From NCBI GenBank assembly GCA_020161755.1, contig JAIUOS010000006.1:107960-171959 (forward strand): 64,000 bases of DNA. Reading direction: 5' to 3'. This document shows positions 43,277 through 52,183 of the stretch, in pieces; position 1 is the first letter of the stretch; each line of letters begins with the position of its first letter. A program made the position numbers and the translations under genes. Source of the stretch: Actinomycetota bacterium (GTDB taxonomy: Bacteria; Actinomycetota; Actinomycetes; Propionibacteriales; Propionibacteriaceae). The notes beneath the pieces were generated by a model. The model did not search any database and had not been told where the DNA came from. It saw nothing but the letters and a program-made list of their open reading frames with translations.

Positions 43277-44482
43277 TCAGTCCGGGGGAGTGGGCCCGGT
43301 GGTGAGCGGACGCGCGGCCGGCACCACCAGCAGGGCCAGCACCGAGATCGCGCCGGCCACCGTGAGCGCGCGCAGGACGCCGAAGTGGTCGCCGAGGAAC
43401 CCCAGCAGGGGAGGGCCGGCGAGGAACGCGGTGTAGCCGATGGTGGTGACCACGCTCAGCCGGACGGCCGCGCGGGCGGGGTCGTCCGCGGCGGCGGACA
43501 TGCCCACCGGGAAGCCGAGGCTGGAGCCGAGGCCCCAGATCGCGGCGCCGACGAAGGCGAGGGGCGCGTTGCCGAACACCACCAGGGCACAGCCCAGGAT
43601 CGCCGCGCCGAACAGCGCGCGCAGCACCGGGACGCGGCCGTAGCGGTCGAGCAGGCCGGTGCCGAGGATGCGTCCGGCGGTCATGAAGGTCAGGAACACG
43701 GCCAGCGCCACGACGCCGAGCGCCTTGTCGAGGTGGTGGCCGTCGACGAACGCGACCGCCATCCAGTCGTTGGCGGTGCCCTCGGTGAACGCCGCCGCCA
43801 GCACCATCAGGCCGATCAGCAGCGTCCGCGGTTCGGTCCAGGCCGAGCGCTGGCGCACTTGCTCGCGCGCGTCGCCCCCGGTCGCGGTCGGGTCGTCGAA
43901 GGCGGGCAGGAACTGGGCGGTGCCCCACGCGACGACCGCCGCGCACAGCGCCGCGACCACGAGGAGGTGGAGCAGGACGTCGACGCGCAGGGCGGTCAGG
44001 CCGGCGCCGATGAGTGCGCCGAGGACGGTGCCGCCGCTGAACGCCGCGTGGAACCAGGGCATGATCGCGTTGCCGAGCGCCTGCTCGATGATCGTGCCCT
44101 CGAGGTTCTGGGCCACGTCCCACATGCCGGTGCCGACGCCGAGCAGGAACAGGCCGGGCATCACCCAGAACATGCCGGCGTGGGTCTCGACGGCGATCGC
44201 CGCGAGCGCCAGGCCGGGCATCCCCAGGGCCACGCCGAGCCGGACCGTCCCGGCGGCGCCCAGGCGGTGGGCGATGCGGCCGGCCAGCGGCAGCCCGCAC
44301 AGCGCGCCGGCCGAGACCGACAGCAGCAGCAGGCTCAGCAGCCCCGGGGTGAGGGCGAGGATCTCCTTGATGTCGGGGACCCGCGACATCCACGAGGCGA
44401 ACGCGAAGCCGTTGGCGGCGAACACCAGCAGGTCGCCGGTGCGGGCGCGCGCGGTCGCCGTCGGAGTCGCTGTGAAGGTCAT
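43277..44482 (-). CDS. MFS transporter (YbjJ-like)
   Basis: A 401-residue 12-span facilitator. Its N-terminus (LLVFAANGFAFASWMSRVPDIKEILALTPGLLSLLLLSV) and GLPLAGRIAHRLGAAGTV motif match the YbjJ-type MFS group, whose substrates are poorly known. TACGAT stands 7 nt before the ATG at 44482 with no Shine-Dalgarno, again suggesting a leaderless message; a GTG two codons upstream is less likely. It converges with the TetR gene. Confidence 0.85.
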   Translation of the reverse strand: MTFTATPTATARARTGDLLVFAANGFAFASWMSRVPDIKEILALTPGLLSLLLLSVSAGALCGLPLAGRIAHRLGAAGTVRLGVALGMPGLALAAIAVETHAGMFWVMPGLFLLGVGTGMWDVAQNLEGTIIEQALGNAIMPWFHAAFSGGTVLGALIGAGLTALRVDVLLHLLVVAALCAAVVAWGTAQFLPAFDDPTATGGDAREQVRQRSAWTEPRTLLIGLMVLAAAFTEGTANDWMAVAFVDGHHLDKALGVVALAVFLTFMTAGRILGTGLLDRYGRVPVLRALFGAAILGCALVVFGNAPLAFVGAAIWGLGSSLGFPVGMSAAADDPARAAVRLSVVTTIGYTAFLAGPPLLGFLGDHFGVLRALTVAGAISVLALLVVPAARPLTTGPTPPD

Positions 44483-44531
44483 GCCCACGATCGTATGGCT
44501 CCCCGCCCGTCCATCCCCCCGCCGCCCACCC

Positions 44532-44741
44532 GGGGACGGTTCTTCGATCCGCCAGATTCTGGCGGGTATCGGGGACGGTTCTTCGATCCGCCAGATTCTG
44601 GCGGGTATCGGGGACGGTTCTTCGATCCGCCAGATTCTGGCGGGTATCGGGGGACAGATCTTTCGTCCGCGGCGCGCTCAGCCGGGCGCGTGATCCGTCC
44701 CCTTTGTCCGCCGAAATCTGGCGGATCGAAGAACCGTCCCC
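44532..44741. repeat. Mosaic GGGGACGGTTC repeat cluster, family B, locus 1
   Basis: Three identical 39-bp units lie head to tail at 44532-44570, 44571-44609 and 44610-44648. Each starts GGGGACGGTTCTTCGATCCG and contains the mini-hairpin CCGCCAG-ATT-CTGGCGG. A middle segment of related design (GGGGACAGATCTTTCG ... GATCCGTCCCC) follows. A fourth unit in reverse orientation closes the cluster at 44703-44741 (ends GAAGAACCGTCCCC). The whole is therefore an inverted-repeat mosaic like a BIME. It fills most of the 399-bp gap between an MFS gene and a LacI gene. Confidence 0.92.
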
Positions 44742-44800
44742 GGTCGCGGGGGCCGGGGCGGCGTTATTGAAACGTTATTACTGGATCCGGCGAGAGCTCT

Positions 44801-44860
44801 TGTAGATCGCTCTACGGGTGTCGTAGGGTCTCTGCCAAGCAGGTGTAGAGCGATCTACAC
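44801..44860. promoter_or_regulatory. Two LacI operators upstream of the rhamnoside regulator
   Basis: TGTAGATCGCTCTACG (44801-44816) and TGTAGAGCGATCTACA (44844-44859) are the same site in opposite orientation; the second is a perfect 6-bp inverted repeat round GCGA. They are 43 bp apart (about four helical turns), suiting looping by a dimer-of-dimers. The first lies near a TTGAAACGTTATTACTGG stretch that could be promoter or a further weak site. Confidence 0.72.
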
Positions 44861-44881
44861 ACACTCATCGGGGAGGCTGGG

Positions 44882-45928
44882 ATGACGATCCAGGCGAAGC
44901 GCTCGGTCACGATCGAGGACGTCGCCCAGCACGCGGGCGTCTCCCGGGCGGCGGTCTCCAAGGTGATCCGCGACGCGTACGGCGTCAGCGACGAGATGCG
45001 GGCCAAGGTGCAGTCGGCGATCACGGAGCTCGACTACCGTCCGCGGGTCGCCGCACGGGCCATGCGGGGCGCCAGCTACACCCTCGGCGTCGAGATCCCC
45101 AGCATCCTCAACCAGTTCTTCCCGAAGGTCATCAACGGCGCCACCCGCTCGCTCACCGGCAGCCCCTACCAGCTGATCGTCGCCCCCGCCGTCCCCGAGG
45201 ACGACGGGTTCCGCGCGATCGAGGCGCTCGCCGACCGGCAGGTGGACGGGCTCGTCACCATCACGCGCGTCCCGGTCGCCTGGCTGGAGACCCTCGGCAA
45301 GCAGCTGCCCCTGGTGACGATCGGACGCCACTACGCGTCGGTCAACTTCGACACCATCGTCGGCGACGACCTGACCGGGGCCGAGCTGGCGGTCGGCCAC
45401 CTCTACGACCTGGGGCACCGCCGGATCGTCCACATCACGCTCGCCGAATCGAGTGACGCCGTCGGCGCCGGCGGCCCCCACCACGTCCGCGCCGAGGGCT
45501 TCCGCCGGGCCGTCGAACGCCGCGGGATGACGCCCGAGGTCGTGCTGGTCGAGCCCCGCCAGGACGCCGCCACCGAGGCGGCCCGCGACCTCCTCGACAC
45601 CGCGGACGGCCCGGTCGGCATCTTCGTCGCCCACGACGAGCTCGCGCTCGGCGTCCTGGAGACCGTCGCCGAACTCGGCCTGACCCCGGGGCAGGCGTCG
45701 GTGGTCGGCTACGACGACATCGACCTCGCCGCCCACCCCCTCATCTCGCTGACCAGCATCAACCAGTCCGGCACGCAGATGGGCGTGATCGCCGTCCGTC
45801 TCCTGCTCGAGCGCATCGCCGGACGCACCGAGCCCGTCCACGAGGTCGTCGCTCCCAGGGTGATGGCCCGCCGGAGCAGCGCCGCGCCGCAGCAGCGGCC
45901 CCACCGATCCGCGGACGCCCGTCCGTGA
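44882..45928 (+). CDS. LacI-family regulator of the rhamnoside/glucoside cluster
   Basis: A 348-residue LacI/GalR protein: HTH VTIEDVAQHAGVSRAAVSKVI, hinge YRPRVAARAM, then the effector core (VVGYDDIDLAAHPLISLTSI). GGGGAGG precedes the ATG. Two operator copies upstream suggest autoregulation and control of the genes that follow on the same strand. A polar tail (SSAAPQQRPHRSADARP) ends the protein. The effector is probably a rhamnoside or glucoside taken up by the next-door importer. Confidence 0.9.
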   Translation: MTIQAKRSVTIEDVAQHAGVSRAAVSKVIRDAYGVSDEMRAKVQSAITELDYRPRVAARAMRGASYTLGVEIPSILNQFFPKVINGATRSLTGSPYQLIVAPAVPEDDGFRAIEALADRQVDGLVTITRVPVAWLETLGKQLPLVTIGRHYASVNFDTIVGDDLTGAELAVGHLYDLGHRRIVHITLAESSDAVGAGGPHHVRAEGFRRAVERRGMTPEVVLVEPRQDAATEAARDLLDTADGPVGIFVAHDELALGVLETVAELGLTPGQASVVGYDDIDLAAHPLISLTSINQSGTQMGVIAVRLLLERIAGRTEPVHEVVAPRVMARRSSAAPQQRPHRSADARP

Positions 45929-45996
45929 ACACCCCGGAGTAACGCACCGGCCCGCCACCACCAGGTGGCAGCCACAACCAGGAGGTACGAAGAACA

Positions 45997-47328
45997 GTGT
46001 CCTTGCCAACGAAGGGCCGCCAGGCCCTGATCGCCGGCCTCGTCGCCGGTGGTCTCGCCCTCTCCGCCTGCTCGGCGGGCTCGCTGGGCACCAGCAGCAC
46101 CGCCGCGTCCGGCGGCGCAGCCGGCGTCACGATCACCTACCTGGTCGACAACTCCGACCAGGCCGTGAAGCCCGCCCAGTCGCTCGTCGACGCCTTCAAC
46201 GCCACGAACTCCGGGGTCACCGTCAAGCTGGAGACCCGCGCCCAGGGCACGGACGGCGACAACGTCGTCAAGACTAAGCTGGCCACCGGTGACATGGCCG
46301 AGGTCTTCGCCTACAACTCCGGCTCGCTGATGGCCGCGCTCGACCCGGCGAAGAACCTCGTCCCGCTCACCAACGAGTCGTTCATGTCGAACGTGCAGGA
46401 CGCGTTCAAGAGCTCGGTCACCTCCGGCAGCGACGTATACGGCGTCCCGATGGGCGGCGCGACCGGCGGCGGCATCCTCTACAACAAGAAGGTGTTCGCG
46501 CAGCTCGGGCTGTCGGTGCCGAAGACCTGGGATGAGTTCATGGCCAACAACGCCAAGATCAAGGCCGCCGGCATCGACCCCGTCATCCAGACCTACGGCG
46601 ACACCTGGACCTCGCAGCTGTTCGTGCTGGCCGACTTCGCCAACGTCACGTCCGCGCAGCCGGACTGGGCGGAGAAGTACACCGCCGGCCAGGCCAAGTA
46701 CGTCGACCAGCCCGCGCTGACCAGCTTCGAGCGCCTCGAAGAGGTGCACAAGGCCGGCTACATGAACAAGGACTTCGCCTCGGCGAAGAACTCCCAGGGC
46801 CTCCAGAAGCTGGTCAAGGGCACCGGCGCGCAGTACCCGATGCTCACCTTCGTGATCGGCGCGTACTCGGCGATGTCCGACACCGCCAAGGACGACATCG
46901 GCTTCTTCGCCCAGCCCGGCGACGACGCCGCGCAGAACAAGCTCACCAGCTGGTCGCCCGGCGGCGTCTACATCCCGACGACCGCGACCGGTGACAAGCT
47001 CGAGGGCGCCAAGAAGTTCCTCGCATTCATCGCCAGCACCGCCGGCTGCGACGCCCAGACCAAGGGGCTCACCCCGTCCGGCCCGTACATGGTCAAGGGC
47101 TGCACCCTCCCGGCGGGCCTGCCGGCCGCGGTGAACGACCTCCAGAAGTACTACACCGACGGCAACCTCAGCCCCGCGCTGGAGTTCCTGTCGCCGATCA
47201 AGGGCCCGAACCTGGAGAAGATCACCGTCGAGGTGGGCTCCGGCATCACGTCGGCCGCCGATGGCGCGAAGCGCTACGACGAGGACGTGAAGAAGCAGGC
47301 CCAGCAGCTCGGCCTCCCGGGCTGGTGA
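45997..47328 (+). CDS. Sugar-binding lipoprotein of the rhamnoside ABC importer
   Basis: A 443-residue lipoprotein with lipobox LSAC (Cys25) and a solute-binding fold, including LYNKKVFAQLG near residue 165. GTG 45997 has AGGAGG about 12 nt upstream. Just before it, GCCACC-ACCA-GGTGGC (45954-45969) forms a small hairpin. It feeds the two permeases encoded downstream. The 240-bp gap behind it holds two palindromic repeats, unusual inside an operon. Confidence 0.9.
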   Translation: MSLPTKGRQALIAGLVAGGLALSACSAGSLGTSSTAASGGAAGVTITYLVDNSDQAVKPAQSLVDAFNATNSGVTVKLETRAQGTDGDNVVKTKLATGDMAEVFAYNSGSLMAALDPAKNLVPLTNESFMSNVQDAFKSSVTSGSDVYGVPMGGATGGGILYNKKVFAQLGLSVPKTWDEFMANNAKIKAAGIDPVIQTYGDTWTSQLFVLADFANVTSAQPDWAEKYTAGQAKYVDQPALTSFERLEEVHKAGYMNKDFASAKNSQGLQKLVKGTGAQYPMLTFVIGAYSAMSDTAKDDIGFFAQPGDDAAQNKLTSWSPGGVYIPTTATGDKLEGAKKFLAFIASTAGCDAQTKGLTPSGPYMVKGCTLPAGLPAAVNDLQKYYTDGNLSPALEFLSPIKGPNLEKITVEVGSGITSAADGAKRYDEDVKKQAQQLGLPGW

Positions 47329-47416
47329 GCGGCGAGTGGGGGCCGGGTAGTAGCCGGCCCCCACTCCCGGCTGAACCTACCCTGCCGCGGACCGGGACGC
47401 CGTCCGTCCCCCACCC

Positions 47417-47488
47417 GGACCAAAAGGGGACTGTCCCCTTTCGGTCCACCCGCTCGCGGACCAAAAGGGGACTGTCCCCTTTTGGTCC
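47417..47488. repeat. GGGGACTGTCCCC hairpin pair, family C, locus 1
   Basis: Two 31-bp palindromes, at 47417-47447 and 47458-47488, share GGACC-AAAAGGGGAC-T-GTCCCC and close with GGTCC; the second is perfect. They sit in the middle of the ABC operon between binding-protein and permease genes, where they could reduce downstream expression or stabilise upstream mRNA. Confidence 0.9.
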
Positions 47489-47568
47489 ACCCGTCCGGAC
47501 CCGACGCCGCAGAAGAGCTCTCCCTTCTGCGGGCGAGCACACCCTTCACACCGAGCACAGGACACACC

Positions 47569-48501
47569 ATGAGTTCGACCACCTCATCCCGCGACGGGAG
47601 CCGGGTCAGCCTGGCCAAGCCGCCGAGAGCATCCGCCGAGCACGTCGATGCGACCTACCCGCTGTGGTTCCACATCCCGGCCGGGGTGATCTACATCGTG
47701 CTGTTCATCGTCCCGACGATCTTCAGCTTCTACTTCGCCTTCACCCGGTGGACGCTGTTCAAGTCGACCTTCATCGGCTTCGACAACTTCGTCCTGTTCT
47801 TCAGTGAGCCCGGCCTGATCGGCTCGCTGCGCAACACGCTGGTCTACGGCTTCATCACCTCCGCCGCCAAGGTCGTGCTCGGCATGCTGCTCGCCGTCGT
47901 GCTGAGCGCGCCGATCATCGCCCGCGGCTACCTGCGCTCGGTCACCTTCTTCCCGGTGCTGGTGTCCGCGGTCGGCGTGGGCATCACGTTCCAGGTGCTG
48001 CTCGACCCGTTCAACGGCATCGTCAACAAGCTGATCAGCTCGGTCACCGGCGCGGACGGCCCGGGCTGGCTCACCGACCCCGACATCGCCCTGCTCAGCG
48101 TCGCCGGCATCGACGTCTGGAAGGGCCTCGGCCTGGCCACCCTGATCTACATCGCCGGCATCGCCGCCATCCCGAACGAGTACTTCGAGGCCGCGCGGGT
48201 GGACGGGGCGAACTCCTGGCAGATGTTCCGCCACATCATCTTGCCGTTGTCGTTCCCGGCCACCTCGACGGTGATCATCCTCTCCCTGATCGGCGGCCTG
48301 CGGTCCTTCGACCTGATCTGGACCACCACCCAGGGCGGGCCGGGCTTCGCCTCGGACGTGATCGCGTCCGTGATCTACAAGCAGTACCAGGCCGGGTTCT
48401 ACGGCCTGTCCACCGCCGGCAACGTGATCCTGTTCGTCGTCGTGACCGCGATCATCTACCCGCTCTCCCGGTGGCTGAACTCGAAGGAGACCGTCCTGTG
48501 A
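47569..48501 (+). CDS. CUT1 sugar ABC transporter permease (MalF type), rhamnoside importer
   Basis: A 310-residue permease with six spans and the EAA loop EAARVDGANSWQMFRHIILP. The ATG at 47569 is chosen; upstream in-frame codons reach into the repeat region and lack family similarity. The first ~30 residues are Ser/Arg-rich and cytoplasmic. Its stop overlaps the start of the next permease (GTGA). Confidence 0.9.
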   Translation: MSSTTSSRDGSRVSLAKPPRASAEHVDATYPLWFHIPAGVIYIVLFIVPTIFSFYFAFTRWTLFKSTFIGFDNFVLFFSEPGLIGSLRNTLVYGFITSAAKVVLGMLLAVVLSAPIIARGYLRSVTFFPVLVSAVGVGITFQVLLDPFNGIVNKLISSVTGADGPGWLTDPDIALLSVAGIDVWKGLGLATLIYIAGIAAIPNEYFEAARVDGANSWQMFRHIILPLSFPATSTVIILSLIGGLRSFDLIWTTTQGGPGFASDVIASVIYKQYQAGFYGLSTAGNVILFVVVTAIIYPLSRWLNSKETVL

Positions 48502-49334
48502 ACGCCATGCGCAGGCCCACCCGCTGGCTGGTCGGGCTCATCGGCATCCTGGTCACGACCGGCCTGTTCCTCGTCCCGTTCGCGTTCGTGTTCACCATGG
48601 CCGCCAAGGACACCAACGAGGCCAGCCTGCTGGAGTTCTCCTGGCCCACGCACTTCCAGCTGTGGCAGAACGTGGTCGAGGTCTTCCGCGCCCGCGACTT
48701 CATGCTGGTCATCGCGTTCATCAACTCCACGATCCTCACCGTCGCGAGCGTGACCCTGATGGTGGTGTTCGGCGCGATGGTCGCCTACGTCCTCGACCGC
48801 CGGAAGAGCCGCCTCAACCCACTGATCAACACGCTCGTGCTGGCCGGGCTGATCATCCCGCCGGCGGTCGTGCCGACGATCTGGGTGATGCAGAGCCTGG
48901 GCCTGTTCAAGACGCTCCCGGGCCTGATCCTGGTCGAGGTCGCGTTCGGCCTCGCGTTCACCGTCTTGACCATGCGGGCCTTCATCGCGAGCATCCCGCG
49001 CGAGATCGACGAGGCCGCGATCGTGGACGGGGCGGGCCCGCTGCGGCTGTTCTTCCAGGTGATCTTCCCGCTGCTGCGCTCGGTGATCGTCACCATCGTG
49101 GTCGTGCAGTCGATCTTCGTGTTCAACGACTTCCAGAACCCGCTGTACTTCCTGCCCGGCAGCCAGAACGCCACCGTCCAGCTCACCTTGTTCAATTACA
49201 TGAGCCAGAGCCAGACCACCTACAACCTGCTGTTCGCCAACGTCCTGGTGATCACCGTCCCGATGCTGGTGATGTACATCATCTTCCAGCGCCAGATCGT
49301 GGCCGGCATGACCTCCGGCGCCGTCAAGGGCTGA
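48498..49334 (+). CDS. CUT1 sugar ABC transporter permease (MalG type), rhamnoside importer
   Basis: A 278-residue permease with EAA loop EAAIVDGAGPLRLFFQVIFP and six spans. GTG 48498 overlaps the preceding stop and has AAGGAG 8 nt upstream; an ATG at 48507 is also in frame. It is followed after 48 bp by the GH78 gene. No ATPase is encoded in the operon. Confidence 0.9.
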   Translation: MNAMRRPTRWLVGLIGILVTTGLFLVPFAFVFTMAAKDTNEASLLEFSWPTHFQLWQNVVEVFRARDFMLVIAFINSTILTVASVTLMVVFGAMVAYVLDRRKSRLNPLINTLVLAGLIIPPAVVPTIWVMQSLGLFKTLPGLILVEVAFGLAFTVLTMRAFIASIPREIDEAAIVDGAGPLRLFFQVIFPLLRSVIVTIVVVQSIFVFNDFQNPLYFLPGSQNATVQLTLFNYMSQSQTTYNLLFANVLVITVPMLVMYIIFQRQIVAGMTSGAVKG

Positions 49335-49382
49335 CGCCCGAACAGCTTCACCCACCGACCGTCCCGCCCGAAAGGCCCCCGC

Positions 49383-52181
49383 ATGCCCACCGCTGTCGAT
49401 TCCGTCCGGCTCGAGTACCGGCCCGGTTCGCCGTACAGCCCCGTCCCCGAGCCGCGGCTCTCCTGGGTCGTCACCCGCACCGACGTCCCGGGCTGGCGCC
49501 AGCTGGCCGCCGAACTGTCCTTCGACGACGGCACCGCGACCACCGGCTACCAGCTCGAGGGCGACGACTCGGTGCTCGTGGCGTGGCCGTTCGCCCCGCT
49601 GCGTCCGCGCCGGCCGGGCACGGTCCGGGTGCGGGTGCGGGGCATCGACGGCTGGTCGGACTGGAGCCCCGCGCAGTCCGTGGTCGGCTCGTTCCTCGCG
49701 GACGGGGAGTGGCGTGCGGCCTTCGTCGGCCTGCCCGACCCCGACCGGACCGCCCAACCGGTGCTGCTGCGGCACGCGTTCGAGGTGGGCGCCGGGCTGA
49801 CCCGCGCCACCTTCTACGCCACCGCGCAGGGCGTCTACCAGGCCTTCGTCAACGGACGGACGGTCGACGACCAGCTGCTCAAGCCCGGCTGGACCCCCTA
49901 CCAGTACCGGCTCGTGCACGAGACCACCGACGTCACCGGGCTGCTCACCCCGGGCCCCAACGCGATCGGCGTGGCGCTCACCGGCGGCTGGTACACCGAG
50001 AGCTTCGGCTTCCAGGGGCTGGCCAAGCCGTTCTACGGCACCCAGCCCTCCTTCGCCGGCCAGCTGCTGCTGGAGTACGCGGACGGCCGCAGCGAATGGG
50101 TGGCGACCGGCGCCGACTGGCTGGCCCGCGGCGACGGCCCCTGGACGGCCGCCGGGATCTACCTGGGCGAGTCGTTCGACGCCACCCGCGTCCCGTCCGG
50201 CTGGGCCGAACCCGGCGACGGGTCGGACGGGTGGCTACCCGCGAAGGTGCTGCCGTCCGGCCCGGTGCCCGGCCCCCGGACCTCCCCGGAGGTGCGGGTC
50301 ACCGAGTGCGTGGACGTCGTCGCGGTGTCGACCTCGCCGTCCGGCGCGACCCTGCTCGACTTCGGCCAGAACCTGGTCGGCCGGCTGCGAATCCGGGTGT
50401 CCGGTGAGGCCGGCACCACGATCACGCTGCGGCACGCCGAGGTGCTCGAGCACGGCGAGCTCGGCGTCCGGCCGCTGCGCGTCGCGAAGGCTACCGACAC
50501 CTACACGCTGGCCGGCGACGGGGTGGAGGAGTGGGCGCCGAGTTTCACCTTCCACGGCTTCCGCTACGCCGAGGTGACCGGCTGGCCGGGCGCGTTCGAC
50601 CCGGCGGCGGTCACCGCCGAGGTGATCGGCTCGGCCATGCCGCGCACCGGGTGGTTCGACTGCTCCGATGAGATGGTGAGCCGGCTCCACGAGAACGTGG
50701 TGTGGGGCATGCGGGGCAACTTCCTCTACCTGCCGACCGACTGCCCGCAGCGGGACGAACGGCTCGGCTGGACCGGCGACATCCAGGTGTTCAGCCCCAC
50801 CGCGTCCTACCTGTTCGACTGCGACGGCTTCCTCGCGTCCTGGCTGGTCGACCTGGCGCTCGAGCAGCAGCACTCCGGCGGCGTCCCGTTCATCGTGCCG
50901 GACGTGCTCGACTCGGCGAAGGTGCCGGCCGCGGCCTGGGGCGACGTCGCCACCGTCCTGCCGTGGGTCCTGTACGAGCGGTTCGGCGACCTCGGCGTCC
51001 TCGCCACGCAGTACCCGTCCGCGAAGGGCTGGGTCGAGCAGCTCCTGGCCCTCGCCGGCGAGCGGCACCTGTGGGAGGCCGGGTTCCAGTTCGGCGACTG
51101 GGTCGACCCGGACGCCCCGCCCGACCACCCGGCGAAGGCGAAGGCCGACCCCGACCTGGTCGCGTCCGCCTACCTCTACCGGTCCACCGAACTGCTCGGG
51201 CGGACGGCCGCCCTGCTCGGGTACGACGCCGACGCGCAGCGGTACGCCGCCGAGGCCGAGGAGGTGCGCCGGGCGTGGCTGGCGGAGTACGTGACCCCGG
51301 CCGGCCGGATCCTGTCCGACGCCCAGACCTCGTACGCCCTGGCCATCGAGTTCGGGATCGCGACCGGTGACCTGCGTGACCGCATGGGCGAGCGCCTGGC
51401 CTGGCTGGTGCGCCGCGACGGCTACCGGATCAGCACCGGTTTCGTCGGCACCCCGCTGGTGACGGACGCGCTGACGCGCACCGGCCACCTGCGCCAGGCC
51501 GGCCGCATGCTCACCCAGACCGAGTGCCCGTCCTGGCTGTACCCGATCACGATGGGCGCCACCACGATCTGGGAGCGCTGGGACTCGATGCTGGAGGACG
51601 GCTCGATCAACCCCGGCGAGATGACGAGCTTCAACCACTACGCCCTCGGCGCGGTCGCCGACTGGATGCACCGCGTCGTGGCCGGGCTGGCCCCCGGTGC
51701 GCCGGGCTACCGGACGCTCACGATCGCCCCGCAGCCGCTGCCCGGGATGGACTGGGCCAGCACCCGGCACGAGACCCCCTACGGCACCGCCGAGGTGGAG
51801 TGGCGCCGCGACGGCGACGCGATCGTCGTCCGCGCCCTGGTGCCGGCCAGCACCACCGCCGAGGTGCACCTGCCCGGCGCCGAGCCGTTCACGGTCACCA
51901 CCGGGCGCCACGAGTGGCGGGTCCCGGACGCGCAGCCCGCCGTCCCGGGGGCGGTCTCCACCGCGACGTCGCTGGCCGCGATCATGGACGACCCGGAGGC
52001 GTACCGGGCCGTGATGGCCGCCTTCACCCGGATCAGCCCGGACGTGGCCAGGGACTTCAACCGCCGCACGGCGTGGGTGCCGAACCAGCCGCTGTTCGGG
52101 GCGTTCAGCCTGATCTCGCCGGCCGTGGTCGCCGAGGTCGAGAACAGCCTGGCCGCCCTCAACGCCGCCCGGGAGGTGTGA
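49383..52181 (+). CDS. GH78 alpha-L-rhamnosidase
   Basis: A 932-residue alpha-L-rhamnosidase. N-terminal beta domains (Bac_rhamnosid_N-like: VYQAFVNGRTVDDQLLKPGWTPYQYR) are followed by the (alpha/alpha)6 barrel with the catalytic DCPQRDERLGWTGD at residues 453-466, then MGATTIWERWDSM and a C-terminal beta domain to about residue 855. The last ~75 residues (SLAAIMDDPEAYRAVMAAF...) are an extra helical module not usual in the family. No signal peptide, so it works on imported rhamnosides. The following GH3 gene overlaps its stop (GTGA). Confidence 0.9.
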   Translation: MPTAVDSVRLEYRPGSPYSPVPEPRLSWVVTRTDVPGWRQLAAELSFDDGTATTGYQLEGDDSVLVAWPFAPLRPRRPGTVRVRVRGIDGWSDWSPAQSVVGSFLADGEWRAAFVGLPDPDRTAQPVLLRHAFEVGAGLTRATFYATAQGVYQAFVNGRTVDDQLLKPGWTPYQYRLVHETTDVTGLLTPGPNAIGVALTGGWYTESFGFQGLAKPFYGTQPSFAGQLLLEYADGRSEWVATGADWLARGDGPWTAAGIYLGESFDATRVPSGWAEPGDGSDGWLPAKVLPSGPVPGPRTSPEVRVTECVDVVAVSTSPSGATLLDFGQNLVGRLRIRVSGEAGTTITLRHAEVLEHGELGVRPLRVAKATDTYTLAGDGVEEWAPSFTFHGFRYAEVTGWPGAFDPAAVTAEVIGSAMPRTGWFDCSDEMVSRLHENVVWGMRGNFLYLPTDCPQRDERLGWTGDIQVFSPTASYLFDCDGFLASWLVDLALEQQHSGGVPFIVPDVLDSAKVPAAAWGDVATVLPWVLYERFGDLGVLATQYPSAKGWVEQLLALAGERHLWEAGFQFGDWVDPDAPPDHPAKAKADPDLVASAYLYRSTELLGRTAALLGYDADAQRYAAEAEEVRRAWLAEYVTPAGRILSDAQTSYALAIEFGIATGDLRDRMGERLAWLVRRDGYRISTGFVGTPLVTDALTRTGHLRQAGRMLTQTECPSWLYPITMGATTIWERWDSMLEDGSINPGEMTSFNHYALGAVADWMHRVVAGLAPGAPGYRTLTIAPQPLPGMDWASTRHETPYGTAEVEWRRDGDAIVVRALVPASTTAEVHLPGAEPFTVTTGRHEWRVPDAQPAVPGAVSTATSLAAIMDDPEAYRAVMAAFTRISPDVARDFNRRTAWVPNQPLFGAFSLISPAVVAEVENSLAALNAAREV

Positions 52182-52183
52182 CC

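Noticed and set aside
44500..44770. Possible CRISPR array or gene made of 39-bp repeats (GRFFDPPDSGGYR peptide)
   Set aside because: The units adjoin without spacers and the last is inverted, so this is not CRISPR. The peptide is a by-product of the repeat, present in more than one frame.
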